Source: Haematobia irritans
Lineage: Eukaryota; Arthropoda; Insecta; Diptera; Muscidae
Length of the DNA stretch: 64,000 nucleotides
Assembly (NCBI RefSeq): GCF_050003625.1
Contig: NC_134401.1
Span: 92,420,852 to 92,484,851, forward strand
Reading direction: 5' to 3'
This document shows positions 24,201 to 31,520 of the stretch, in pieces; the stretch's first letter is position 1; each line of letters opens with the position of its first letter. Under the pieces are notes generated by a model. That model did no database searches. It was not told the DNA's origin and saw only the letters and a program-made list of their open reading frames with translations. The position numbers and the translations under genes were made by a program.

Positions 24201-26255
24201 CAAGGGTCCGTTTTGGGGCCATTACTTTTTATACTTTACGTAAATGACCTTCAAACATACACTTCTTTGAGGAACTGTGAGACATTTATGTTCGCCGATG
24301 ATATTTTTCTGCTATTTAAGGGCAACTCTTGCTACACGGACATTCTTGAGAGTGATGTCAATTCCTGTTTGGACAGTTTTGCAGGTTGGGCTTGTGAGAA
24401 CTACCTTACTGTCAATTCATCTAAATGTAAAGCCCTAATGTTTGGTAAGAAGCATCGTGGATCATCAATGCCGAGTCTTTTTCTGGGAGATGAGTCTATC
24501 GGGTTTGTAAATCGCCACAGGTGCTTGGGGGTTGTTCTAGACACTGAACTCTCTTTCAAATATCATATTGACTGTTTATCTGGTAAGATATGGTCGTGCT
24601 TACGTAAATTGTTTGCGTCTAGAATATATCTTCCTTTTACCGTCAGGCGTCTAGTTGCTCATTCCCTAATGATGTCTCAAGTTCTTTATGGTTTTGAGAT
24701 TTATTCGGGATGTATTAGGATAAATCTAGATAGGATTAAGCGTGTAGTCAATGCGATTGTCCGTTTTGTATACAAGGTACGTCGAAGGGTTCATATTTCA
24801 GAATTTGTGAAAAACTTTCTTGGCTGTTCTTTTAGGAACTTTATTGATTACCGAAATTTGTCCTTCTTTTATACATTGATAACCAGTACTAGGCCGATCC
24901 CTCTCAGGAGTGCATTTATTTTCTCAAGATCGGTTAGGAATCCACAAATATTTATTCCTAGAATTAGGAACAATGTATATGCTAGATCATTTTTGGTGAG
25001 AGTGGCTAGAAGTTGGAATGTTCTGCCTTATGCTTTAAGAATTTTTTCCCATACTAACAATGTTTTCCGCTTGAAATTACTTCAGGCCTTCTCGGATGGA
25101 GTCTTGTGATTTTAATATGATGATATTGCATAGTTGTTTATTTCTTTTAATACCCTAAGTTTCTGTGCTAGTGGACCACATACTATACTACAGGTATTGA
25201 CTTATTATGATTTCTTGTTTTGTTTTTTTTTTTTTAAATGGCTGGGGAGCCTTGAATCAAGTTTAGTATTGTAAGGTTTTTTTGTTTTTTTTCTTATTTC
25301 CTTTAGCTTTATTCTAGCTATTTAGATATATCCAAAAACTCAGATATTGTTGTTTATTGTAATATATATTATTTGGCCACCTTGGCTTCATATTACAAAT
25401 ATGTTCAATAAAATGAAATGAAATGAAATTGCTTAAATAAATGGAAATAAATAAAAAATAAATGTAGTATGTTCATATATACCCCCCAATTCCAACTGAT
25501 CTCTTCTCTGTGTGTTGTGTTTTAAATTAAAAATTGTCATTGATACTTTCATTTCTGTGATTAAAGCAATATAAATTAAAAATCTAAACGGATCAACTAT
25601 TTTCTTGAACGGCTTTCGCGCTATTTTCTTGAACGGCTTTCGCGCTATTTTCTTGAACGGCCTTCGTTCTTTTGAGTAAAAAATTAAACGCCTCTTGGAG
25701 GCCGAATGCCCCATGCAAGCCAGTAGTTCAATAAACTTTTTTACGCATAAAGAATTGAAGCCTGCTAATAAAATCGCCTACAAAACTAATATATTCAAAC
25801 CTATCACAACGTTGATTTTTCTAAATGTTGTGTGTTATTTCCTAAACATTGATACTACTACTATATGTGTTAATTTTTAGGTATCCATGCAACACAATGA
25901 AGGTATCACAGCCAATACGGAATTTGAGTACTTAAAAAATATAATGTTCCAGGTAAATTTCGAATATTATTTTACTCTTAAAATTATTATTCTCTAGTTA
26001 TCGTTTTAATTTTTTTTTTTTTACAATTTTATTTTAACTTTAGTATTTAACCGGATCTGCTAATGGAAATAATGAGACGTTAGTAAAAGTAATATCAGCA
26101 GTGCTGAAATTTTCACCACAACAAACTCAGGTGGCCTTGGAAAAAGAACACCAACGAAGGTCTTTGGTAACGTAAACTTTAAATTTGTATATTGTGTTTA
26201 TTTAAAAATAAAACATTTCTCTTTTATAAATTTTCAGATAAGTAAAATTCTATAG
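3205..26255 (+). CDS. Golgin245: Golgin-245-like GRIP-domain golgin, whole gene
   Basis: Trans-Golgi tethering protein. GRIP golgins bind Arl1-GTP through the C-terminal GRIP domain and capture vesicles with a long coiled coil. Exons read by splice sites and frame: 3205-3288, 3421-3514, 3589-3761, 6190-6393, 6620-10585, 25881-25952, 26044 onward. Intron phases are 0, 1, 0, 0, 0, 0. The last exon either stops at 26175 (1574 residues) or splices at 26166 to 26238-26255 (1577 residues). Residues 1-117 are Ser/Thr/Pro-rich and start MFANLKNKL, like other golgin-245 N-termini. About 125-1510 is heptad-rich coiled coil, including RRINELREQ and QQAKAHLEE, which match the conserved proximal region. 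The GRIP domain (about 1520-1570) starts TEFEYLKNIMFQYL, with the Tyr needed for Arl1 binding in this family. Introns are loaded with transposons. I am very sure of the family. The gene symbol is from memory of Drosophila. Confidence 0.93.
3421..3761 (+). CDS. Golgin245: Golgin245 coding exons 2 and 3
   Basis: Exon 2 (3421-3514) follows TTTTTAG and ends in phase 1 before GTAAGT. It carries a Thr-run (SESTTTTTTNTTNE). A 74-nt intron follows. Exon 3 (3589-3761) follows TCTTTTAG and ends before GTAAGA. Its Ser/Pro/Arg-rich text (TPQNSPYKPLRLP ... SFRLPNW) resembles the low-complexity head of mammalian golgin-245, which contains a similar RLPSV-type motif. Confidence 0.87.
4416..4738 (+). mobile_element. 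tRNA-derived SINE, copy 1
   Basis: tRNA-like head with A box TGGTGCAATGGTTAGCATG and a degraded B box (GGTTTAATCCC), then a body ending CGGGCTGCCACTATACCTAA. Flanked by the 8-bp duplication CCCCATTG (4408-4415, 4739-4746). It sits in golgin intron 3 (3762-6189). The rest of that intron, including 4747-6189, is AT-rich with an A17 run at 5124 and no other recognisable content. Confidence 0.85.
6190..6393 (+). CDS. Golgin245: Golgin245 coding exon 4
   Basis: 68 codons between TTTACTACAG and GTATGA. Begins with an acidic stretch (SDLDESGSEMGD), then ITKEQLFDAYRKSLDRYHKYRCRY, which aligns in register with the LNKEQLIQRL-type start of the coiled coil in vertebrate golgin-245. Exon 4 follows a 2.4-kb intron that holds a SINE. 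Confidence 0.88.
6620..10585 (+). CDS. Golgin245: Golgin245 coding exon 5, main coiled coil
   Basis: 1322 codons, uninterrupted. It starts after TATTTACAG (SVLVETQEKAIRRINELREQ) and ends ...LSRQLDETL before GTAAGT at 10586. Composition is dominated by Glu, Lys, Gln and Leu in heptads, as in golgins. There is a short Asn/Thr-rich break at about 10350-10410 (NTSNTNPNNNSASNSN), a likely hinge before the last coiled coil. Upstream ATG codons in the same frame (6557 on) are intron sequence. Confidence 0.92.
11428..11669. mobile_element. Harbinger-type MITE, TGCGCTTTAC family
   Basis: Ends TGCGCTTTACAGACTATCAG and its complement. TTA on both sides (11425-11427, 11670-11672) fits PIF/Harbinger. A near-identical copy, also after TTA, begins at about 51727. 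Confidence 0.75.
11697..12195 (-). mobile_element. LTR of a truncated retroelement (3' LTR)
   Basis: Read on the - strand it starts TGTGACGACGAAAGTCGTTACA-like and ends TCGTTACA, i.e. TG...CA borders, 499 bp. A purine tract (GGGGGTGGGGGAGACAG, 12215-12196 complement) lies directly before it, which marks it as a 3' LTR. No partner 5' LTR was seen. Confidence 0.6.
12196..12960 (-). pseudogene. C-terminal coding remnant of an LTR retroelement
   Basis: GC-richer than its surroundings. One frame (12896-12405) is open, Pro/Ser/Arg-rich (PERPVILKNELL, TFAESSDSEDSGP). A second frame continues past a shift (KTPEYECREESAEEVLEKLR) and stops about 75 nt before the purine tract, as the end of a pol-type polyprotein would. 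No RT or integrase motif remains, so the family is unknown. Confidence 0.45.
13300..13822 (+). other. Unassigned GC-rich repeat-like segments
   Basis: 13350-13425 is rich in CCCGGGA/TCCCGGG palindromes. 13560-13810 is a GC-rich island (ACGGCACAGTACCATGGTCC region) whose composition differs from the intron, probably a transposon fragment. I cannot name either. Confidence 0.35.
14010..14349 (+). mobile_element. tRNA-derived SINE, copy 2
   Basis: Intact A box and B box (GGTTCGATTCC), and the tail CCTAACCTAACC. The target duplication ATCATCGG is at 14002-14009 and 14350-14357. Best-preserved copy. Confidence 0.88.
14574..14770 (-). pseudogene. hAT transposase C-terminal dimerisation fragment
   Basis: On the - strand the frame reads CSSERSFSTMKRLKTYLRNS, then RLKGLALMSVHRR, then stops at TAA. 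SERSFS..KR.KTYLR and RL..LALMS.HR are the classic hAT-C motif (ZMYM1-like group). The fragment is cut upstream by the nested element. Confidence 0.8.
14771..15328. mobile_element. hAT MITE nested in the hAT element
   Basis: Ends CAGGGATGGAAAAT and ATTTTCCATCCCTG. Duplication AGTAACTG at 14763-14770 and 15329-15336. The interior holds degenerate copies of the TTTCTATAGAAA-centred 30-bp repeat seen at 40700 and 59150. Confidence 0.85.
15951..17376. mobile_element. Inverted-repeat DNA element with SINE inside
   Basis: Arms of about 90 bp: CACCCTTATTCC..GTCGCCCTCGCC at left and its complement at 17285-17376. Possible 3-bp ATT duplication. Non-coding; superfamily not determined. SINE copy 3 sits inside. 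Confidence 0.7.
16236..16582 (+). mobile_element. tRNA-derived SINE, copy 3
   Basis: About 95% like copy 2. Flanked by an imperfect longer duplication around AACTAATCTTCAAC (16223-16235 and 16588-16601). Inserted inside the inverted-repeat element 15951-17376. Confidence 0.86.
17735..18098. mobile_element. Harbinger-type MITE, AGGCCGGTATGCACC family
   Basis: Ends AGGCCGGTATGCACCTCT and its complement. TTA duplicated at 17732-17734 and 18099-18101. Inner repeats of CGAAATTTTCGGTAGC occur in both arms. Confidence 0.75.
18434..18809. mobile_element. hAT MITE, CATAGACC family
   Basis: Imperfect ends CATAGACCTATAATA and its complement. 8-bp duplication GCAAAAAC at 18426-18433 and 18810-18817. 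Confidence 0.72.
19116..20740 (+). mobile_element. Tc1-like element, full length but inactive
   Basis: Inverted ends CACTGGCGATCAAAACCGAG and its complement. TA at 19114-19115 and 20741-20742. 1625 bp, the normal Tc1 size. The transposase gene inside is broken. Confidence 0.9.
19496..20496 (+). pseudogene. Tc1 transposase (DD34E type), broken
   Basis: N-terminal helix-turn-helix (NVSQRTVIAVQKRR), first catalytic Asp in VIWSDETKINRF, GGGSLMVWGCF, second Asp in FQQDGDPKHTAK, and Glu in SPDLNPIENLWAVVKRRL. A TAG at 20147-20149 ends the first frame, and a frameshift at about 20275-20285 separates the second Asp from the Glu block. It cannot make a full enzyme. Confidence 0.88.
21110..22027 (+). 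CDS. LINE ORF1 with PHD-like zinc finger
   Basis: 305 residues from the ATG after CTTACAAA. Residues about 9-60 hold a C4HC3-type finger (CSTC, CKIC, WIHASC, CSGC), then a coiled-coil segment and a basic C-terminal part. PHD-bearing ORF1 proteins are known in CR1-like LINEs. The role is RNA binding and transport of the element RNA. I rejected upstream in-frame GTG starts. Confidence 0.8.
   Translation: MPANKNVICSTCNEQITKTHGSIACKICSRWIHASCASLTDKELSIFKSIKCMSFICSGCENNLADNNGSTCVADDIRSLNKKFDAFQAEQISIKGSLGEINSKMDTCLSEIRADITKCIERITKVEASVCSQNSSLEIENNILHKRLNRSDFLIGGLPDGLNELTPTVIAIGARFGVTVAQHDINHVCYINKKRHILVKLNNVSIRDTIMKEYFKTRSLKICDILPSCSDVTSRVYLNDHFTPLAARLNSVCMKLRRQNVISKFKILNGDVAKAKVVLMDGKELTCDVNGCTSLLGKTPNDVVQ
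22296..25109 (+). CDS. LINE ORF2, endonuclease and reverse transcriptase
   Basis: 937 residues. APE-type endonuclease at the N-terminus (HWNCRSL, SETWLS, VVGDFNC, SDHALI). Reverse transcriptase with LDLSKAFNSI, GVPQGSVLGPLLFILYVNDL and the FADD catalytic box (MFADDIFLLF). No RNase H domain. No stop or frameshift, so the copy may be young. Confidence 0.9.
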   Translation: MSDDNLGPIVHSNLYIATMLSPFQDCLNVSHWNCRSLKTPGKIYELRDIVGNSALDIFAVSETWLSSEVPDNAVSISGYNLSRNDRIPPKRGGGVAIYTRRGIRYRVVCRISDLHCESLFIEVGNAGRKLLFGVVYLPMGNLQKFEEFHRQFFAEYSNVTVVGDFNCNLFDTTKAISVRSFCMRYNLSIAHNSRPSHFDLSRRSTSLIDFILVSDNSIIRYTNQVQCPSVSDHALIIASLSFTCRVIPEYIEYHDFNQIDWNGLLACLDNYDLDLIYRSTDVDTKSAYVSLLLSALFAFVPKIRRRVRHNGDEWMHSREVVFARSLRDLTYSTFQADRSQENWVIYCRYRNRAKSVIRKARRTYFRRIFRGMEASSMWKILRDTGCMDYASDSCGFDPDTLNDYFVNSNTDFEVGHLENFLDSEQSFSFMCIGESEIIEALVKVKSRSVGIDGIPVHFIKLIFPHISSVMVDLVNCIIMTSTFPSSWKYARVVPIPKGRAVNCVEDLRPISILPVISKVVEHIMKDQIMQSVFCKIGNAQYAFRLGLNTTHLLLRLTESIRNHMNGGRLSVLVSLDLSKAFNSINFIRLVMKLKEQFNFSFSACRFILSYLEGRSQFVSLNGRESNVRTVQSGVPQGSVLGPLLFILYVNDLQTYTSLRNCETFMFADDIFLLFKGNSCYTDILESDVNSCLDSFAGWACENYLTVNSSKCKALMFGKKHRGSSMPSLFLGDESIGFVNRHRCLGVVLDTELSFKYHIDCLSGKIWSCLRKLFASRIYLPFTVRRLVAHSLMMSQVLYGFEIYSGCIRINLDRIKRVVNAIVRFVYKVRRRVHISEFVKNFLGCSFRNFIDYRNLSFFYTLITSTRPIPLRSAFIFSRSVRNPQIFIPRIRNNVYARSFLVRVARSWNVLPYALRIFSHTNNVFRLKLLQAFSDGVL
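25598..25672 (+). repeat. 3 x 24-bp tandem repeat
   Basis: Unit about CTATTTTCTTGAACGGCTTT plus CGCG, repeated three times, the last with CC and GTTC changes. It lies 210 bp before golgin exon 6. Confidence 0.75.
25881..25952 (+). CDS. Golgin245: Golgin245 coding exon 6, first half of GRIP domain
   Basis: 24 codons between TAATTTTTAG and GTAAAT: VSMQHNEGITANTEFEYLKN then IMFQ. Joins exon 5 in phase 0. FEYL plus a second aromatic four residues on is the GRIP signature that contacts Arl1. It lies 15.3 kb downstream of exon 5. Confidence 0.92.
26044..26255 (+). CDS. Golgin245: Golgin245 terminal exon(s), second half of GRIP domain
   Basis: After AACTTTAG the reading YLTGSANGNNETLVKVISAV, LKFSPQQTQVALEKEHQRR continues the GRIP domain. 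Two ends are possible. Read straight through, the protein ends SLVT at a TAA (26173-26175). Alternatively GTAACG at 26167 is a donor and TTTTCAG (26231-26237) an acceptor, giving a tiny last exon 26238-26255 that encodes ISKIL and then TAG. An AATAAA at about 26211 lies inside that 71-nt intron, so alternative 3' ends are plausible. Confidence 0.85.
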
Positions 26256-27662
26256 CATGAAAATGAAAAAAGTTACTACATATGGTAGCAGTAGTGTGTA
26301 CCAATATTCACAGTTAGTTTTATAAAACATATACTAATTCAACTAGTATATTACACACATTGTAGCATATACATAATTAATATATATAGAGAATAGGTTA
26401 TTGAATATTTTTATTAAGGGACATTATTATATTTAGGCTATAAGTTATGTTATCGTTAACTAAGTATCACATAATGTACCTTTTATTAAAAACAAATTAA
26501 ATAACGTGAACACTCAAAAAATAAGACATTAACACATTGTAAGTTTACAGGATTGGTGGTGGTGGCAAACCACAACTTTTATTATTTAATGATACTGAAG
26601 TGTACTTCTAAAGCCCTAATACCAAATGCAATGTTGCGCTGTAACTGCGCAAATTTAAATTTGTTAACTGTTTCCGATGCTTGTTTCTTGCATATTTTGT
26701 TTGTAATATAGAACGCGAAAACATTGGTTAAGCTGCTCTCTTTAGTGTAAAAAGTCTTTAAAGTAAAAAAATAACAAAATTTATTACTGCTAGAGTTTGC
26801 AGAAAGATACGAAGAATTTACAAAGTTTTGAAATTTTTATTCTAATTATTAATTCTTGTTTTACCGAACAGAAATTGGTAAAATTGGAAGGTAGAGAATA
26901 TGACCGGCAAATATATTGGAATCTGCTAAGCCTTAATTTAAGAAAAACTCAGATTATAAGGAAAACACAATACAGAATTTATTATTCTACAATAGCCCCT
27001 AGACATTTTCAACTTGCAACCCGAACATAGTACCGGCCTTTACTTTTTATCGAAGAGCAATCCGCGGCTCATGCGGGCTGGCGCATTGTATTTGAAACGT
27101 CGAAAACCGACATTTTTGCAACGCTAAGATATTTCAGAGGGTTTCAAACCTTCTGCAATTGGTATGGCACATTGTGTATCATTTCATATTTTTATTCCGT
27201 CCATGACTTTGTCATTTCGCGTGCAACACATCGAAATATTGGTCTCAGACTCCTTGAAATATATCTATTTACAGATTTGACTTTTTGAGGCCGCAATTTT
27301 GTTTAAATTCGATGTGTGATGTTAGTGTCATGTAAGCCGATCCCAGATTTGACTCCTTGAGACTCACGGAAGAGCAAATTTCATCAGACCCGGCTTAATA
27401 TGCCATTTTTATCTAACATAGACTCGATAACGACTATCTTACAATTCCGAAAAAAAATGTTAAAAAGCTTTAAGATACAAATTGAAAACTGTTATCACAA
27501 CCCATGGTGGAAGGTTCATAATATTCGGCTTGACCGAGCCGTATATACTTTGAGAAGCCACGCAGAAACGAATTTTGTGTCAGGATTTTTTTTGTGTTTT
27601 CCAAAGAAATTTGTTAGTAGACACGGAAAAAATCTGTTAAAATAGTAAAAGTCAATATAGAC
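26256..27662. other. Intergenic, no gene seen
   Basis: AT-rich. 27015-27035 is the right end of an AAGGTRRGTAYTAWGTTC element (CGAACATAGTACCGGCCTTT). 27040-27560 resembles the muscid repeat seen at 39728 and 57896 (GACCGAGCCGTATATACTTT at 27532). Confidence 0.5.
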
Positions 27663-28286
27663 ACCCATGTTCCGATATCCACTTCAATTCCACTTCCACT
27701 ATTCACGTCAAATCCACGAACGTGAAAATTTGGTGTTCTTAATTCCACGTTCTTTTTTGAACTCTTCTGTAACCAGCTGGGTTGCACAAATCACCCAAAA
27801 ATTCACTAAGGCGGAAATCAAAATAAGTGGAATCAATAGACTTATTATCACCCATGTTCCGATATCCACTTCAATTCCACTTCCACTATTCACGTCAAAT
27901 CCACGAACGTGAAAATTTGGTGTTCTTAATTCCACGCTCTTTTTTGAACTTTTCTGCAACCAGCTGGGTTGCACAGATCACCCAAAAATTCACTAAGGCG
28001 GAAATCAAAATAAGTGGAATCAATAGACTTATTATAATTTATTATTTTTTTAATTAAAATTGACTTTGTTTTAATAAAACTCATGTATTAAATATAAAAC
28101 ATTTAAAATTTTTTACGCGAGTACTTTTTTAACCGGAAATACACCCATCTTGGACATAATTCAACTTTCACCAAGACTTTTGCAAGTGAATTGATTTCAC
28201 GAAAATTCCGGTGAAAGTGGATTGTAGGACACGAAAATCGTGGAATTGATTCACATTCACCTGGAAGTGGTTTGGGAACATGGGCA
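27663..28286. mobile_element. CCCATGTTCC inverted-repeat element with internal 187-bp duplication
   Basis: Left end ACCCATGTTCCGATATCC, repeated at 27850 with 187-bp spacing and about 97% identity. Right end CCACTTCC..GGAACATGGG inverted at 28265-28286. Non-coding. Confidence 0.6.
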
Positions 28287-28631
28287 ATTAATATATGTTT
28301 TACTCAAAAATCTGAATACATATTTTTCAAATTAAGCCATTACAGCAAACAGTATAGTTGCTGGTCGCATAAATATTAGAGGGGAGGAATATACATACAA
28401 CTATTTTTGTTAAGACCTAAAGTTTACGCATATGTATACCAAGAGACACATACGGCTGTTTTTAGCAGACATTTTTCTATGAGTGTTACAAATTAAAAAA
28501 AAAAAAAAAAAAAACAATTACAATAAAAAGTTAAAAAATTTTATATCTTATTTAGATTAGCAACTACAAATATCTAAACAATATAATTACAGTGACATCA
28601 TTGGCAAATAATACTGCTTTGCAGACAAAAT

Positions 28632-28985
28632 ATGCTGAAGCAACTAACTTTCTTGCTATTTCTAATCTTTGCGGTTGTCACAAGCTCGGCTTCTTTGTCT
28701 CATATTCCAAATATTAAAAAATGTATCAGAATTCCGCCCACAACCGTAGCCGTGCACAGGTATTGGACTTGGATTTTTTTTGAATTTTATTAGGATACCA
28801 ATTAATCATTTACCATTACATAATAAATAGTTATAAAATATTTTGTTGCATGTATATTTAGTTTGCCTTTAAAAATTATGAAACACAAAATGAAGAAAAC
28901 TAATTATATAATATTAGGTTTCGAAAATATCATCGCCAATCCTGAAAGCATACAAAAATATGCAAACTCAGACTTTTTGGGCTAG
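28632..28985 (+). CDS. Predicted small secreted protein, two exons, 83 aa
   Basis: I do not recognise this gene. Exon 1 (28632-28759) encodes a clear signal peptide: MLKQ, then a hydrophobic run LTFLLFLIFAVV, then TSSA as a likely cleavage site. The mature start is SLSHIPNIKKCIRI. The donor is CACAG/GTATTG. The acceptor is TATATTTAG at 28861, giving a 102-nt intron. Exon 2 (28862-28985) stays open for 41 codons and ends SIQKYANSDFLG then TAG. AATAAA follows at 29045, 60 nt after the stop. There is one cysteine, a basic middle (KIMKHKMKKTNY) and no known domain. If the intron is not spliced, the frame ends at 28793 (53 aa). It sits between Golgin245 and the snoRNA host gene. A seminal-fluid or antimicrobial-type peptide is possible but is a guess. 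Confidence 0.5.
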
Positions 28986-29830
28986 AGAAATGTACTGAAA
29001 ACATATGCAAAACGCGTACTATGTTTTAAATACATTTGTATATGAATAAAATCTATATAGAACTGCATTTTATATATTATACACATATAAATAATAAAAT
29101 AGCTAATCAATATGGCAAACGTAAAGCTATACATTATATAAAAGTAAAACCATATTTGTGAGAAATAATTACAATAATCATATTTTTTCTGTTAGCAAAT
29201 ATCTATATTTAACATAGGTTTTTTGTTTAGTATTTAATAACTAATCATAACATTTAAAATCGAAGTCGACAATTGGAAAATAACTATGTAATAACCATAC
29301 TTGACTGAACGAATGGAAATTTGTAATGCCTGGGCATTTTGTTTAGTATAACGAAGAATTATTTTTCGATCGTTTTTTTACGTTTCAGTTGTTAAACAAT
29401 TTTTACATGTTGTATATCTAACCCCAAAACATAAGGTTAGCCATTGAAAGCTAAGATTAAAGTTAAATGATAAATTGTTTTCATTATATTCCTACATCCC
29501 TACGAATGAAAAAACTACAGAAAAGTGCAATACTTCTTTCCTTATATTCGTAGTCTATTTTTTAATCAAATTCCCATGTTTAAAACGTCCACATTATGCC
29601 ATAACAAAACTATTGTAAATTATATTTTAGAAATTTTAGAAAATATTATGATCGTTTCACATAAAACTGTATTGTTTTATGTTTTGTAAATATATTATAA
29701 CAATATATACAAAGTTATTAATATTACGTTAATTCTATGCATTAAATCTACACTTAAAAAATAACAATGAATAAATAAAAACTTATATACAAATCTTAAT
29801 TTCGACTTCCTCGAAAAGTAGAAAACTTCA
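28986..29830. other. Intergenic AT-rich stretch, nothing recognised
   Basis: Contains the AATAAA (29045) of the small secreted gene. I see no ORF, repeat or RNA signature. From 29832 an AAGGTGGGTATTA element end begins. Confidence 0.5.
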
Positions 29831-29994
29831 GTTAAGGTGGGTATTAAAGGGTGATACGGTCAAAATTTGGTCAATATAAACTTGATGTATTTCTTTCAAT
29901 TTTGCATTTAAAAGACCTGATTTTATTTTGAAGGTGTGTGTGTGTAGAATGTTGCTCCTATTTTGATTTTGGAATTCACTCTTCAGTTTTCAAA

Positions 29995-30987
29995 ATGCCG
30001 TCCAAGCAAGAAGAGCCGCGTATCAAAATTTTGCTCGCGCATCGCGAAAATCCGAGCTGCTCGCACGCAAAGCTGGCAAAATCGCTAAAAGTTGCCAAAT
30101 CAACCGTTACAAATGTAATTAAAGTGTTTGGGGAACGTTTGTCGACAGCCAGGAAGTCTGGATCGGGGGGAAATCGAAAACCGAAAGCCGCTGATACGAC
30201 AAAGAGAGTTGCCGGTAGTTTCTAGCGAAACCCTAACCTCTCCGAGATGCCGCAAATAAGCTGGGTGTATCGTCTACAACCGTGCATCGAGCCAAAAAAC
30301 GAGCCGGACTATCGACTTACAAGAAGGTAGTGACTCCAAATCGCGATGATAAACAAAATACGACGGCCAAAGCGCGATCCCGGAGGCTGTACACGACGAT
30401 GCTGACGAAGTTTGACTGCGTGGTAATGGACGACGACACCTACTACAAGCAGCTTCCGGGACAGGAGTTTTATACGGCAAAAGGAAGGGGAAAGGTAGCA
30501 GATATTTTCAAGCACATAAAACTGTCAAAGTTCGCAAAGAAATATCTGGTTTGGCAAGCCATCTGTACCTGTGGCTTGAAAATCAGCATTTTTATAGCTT
30601 CCGGGACTGTCAACCAAGAAATTTACGTGAAAGAGTGTTTGAATAAACGTCTGCTGCCTTTCCTGAAGAAACGTACTGTTTTGGCCGGATTTGGCATCTT
30701 GCCATTACGGTAAAAAGGCCATGGAGTGGTACGCCGCCAACAACGTGCAGGTGGTTCCCAAGGACAAGAACCCTCCCAACACGCCAGAGCTCCGCCCAAT
30801 TGAGAAATACTGGGCTATTGTCAAGCGGAACCTAAAGAAGACCAAAAAAACTGCTAAGGACGAGCAGCAGTTCAAGGCAAACTGGCTTTCTGCGGCGAAG
30901 AAGATGGACAAGGTGGCTGTACAAAATCTGATGGCAGGTGTCAAGCGTGAGGCCCGGCAATTCGGATTTGGAAAAGCGAAAGCCTAA
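29995..30987 (+). pseudogene. Mariner-like transposase (DDxE), broken
   Basis: N-terminal HTH (SHAKLAKSLKVAKSTVTNVI), first Asp region FDCVVMDDDTYYKQLPGQEF, second Asp region around LASCHYGKKAMEWYAANNV, Glu in TPELRPIEKYWAIVKRNLKK. A stop after VAGSF (30222-30224), a deletion of about 20 codons, and a frameshift near 30690-30710 disrupt it. Confidence 0.85.
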
Positions 30988-31376
30988 CTGGGGGCTAATC
31001 ACAGCAATCGTATCGAAAAAATTGTCGATACGATTAAAAGTTTGGATCACGGGATTCGATCGAAATTTAATGCAATTTCTCAAGCGTTGCCAACAGCAAA
31101 AAAACGAAGCAGAACAAAATGAAATGACAAAATTAAGTTAGCGTCACAAAAAAGAATGTAGAAAAAACATGTTTTTGGAGGTTTCAAAGGTTGTATTGCA
31201 TTATATCTTATGGACCCATATCTCTTTTTACATTCCTCCGAATTCCTTCCTAATTGGAGGATGAGATGAATATAAAATAATTCGGCGACAAATAAGGAAT
31301 AAAAGTGCACATTGTTATTGGTGTAAGTACATGGGTTTGAAATTGTGTGCACTGTTAGAAAGTCACCTTTTGCAGG

Positions 31377-31520
31377 CTCAATGGACGATTTCGGCTGACG
31401 AAGGAGGCGTTCAAATGGAAAATAATTTTTGGTGACATGCCAATTTTATCACCTTACAATTGTCTGCCGTCTTAAAACTTTTTGCGAGTGGAAGCCTTCA
31501 TAATTCACTATTCTTACAAG
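31377..31520 (+). pseudogene. Harbinger-like transposase fragment inside the mariner
   Basis: LNGRFRLTKEAFKW in one frame and QLSAVLKLFASGSLHN in another match the F.LSKE..... and LQL...L..LASGS motifs at the start of Harbinger/HARBI1 nucleases. It is preceded by an AG after CCTTTTGCAG that resembles a splice acceptor, with GTAAGT at 31322. The rest to 31740 is an open frame I cannot place. Confidence 0.45.

Larger units (their letters stand above)
20960..25430 (+). mobile_element. CR1/jockey-group LINE with both ORFs open
   Basis: ORF1 and ORF2 are uninterrupted and the 3' end is AATAAAATGAAATGAAATGAAATT, a short tandem tail instead of poly(A), typical of the CR1/L2 side of the LINE tree. 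The 5' border is estimated. It lies in golgin intron 5, same strand as the gene. Confidence 0.82.
10586..25880 (+). other. Golgin245 intron 5, 15.3 kb, transposon-filled
   Basis: GTAAGT donor and TTTTTAG acceptor. No extra golgin exon was found; exons 5 and 6 join directly in the order expected for the protein. 10586-11427 shows only AT-rich sequence. Named elements inside are listed separately. 25431-25880 holds a 3 x 24-bp repeat. Confidence 0.85.
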
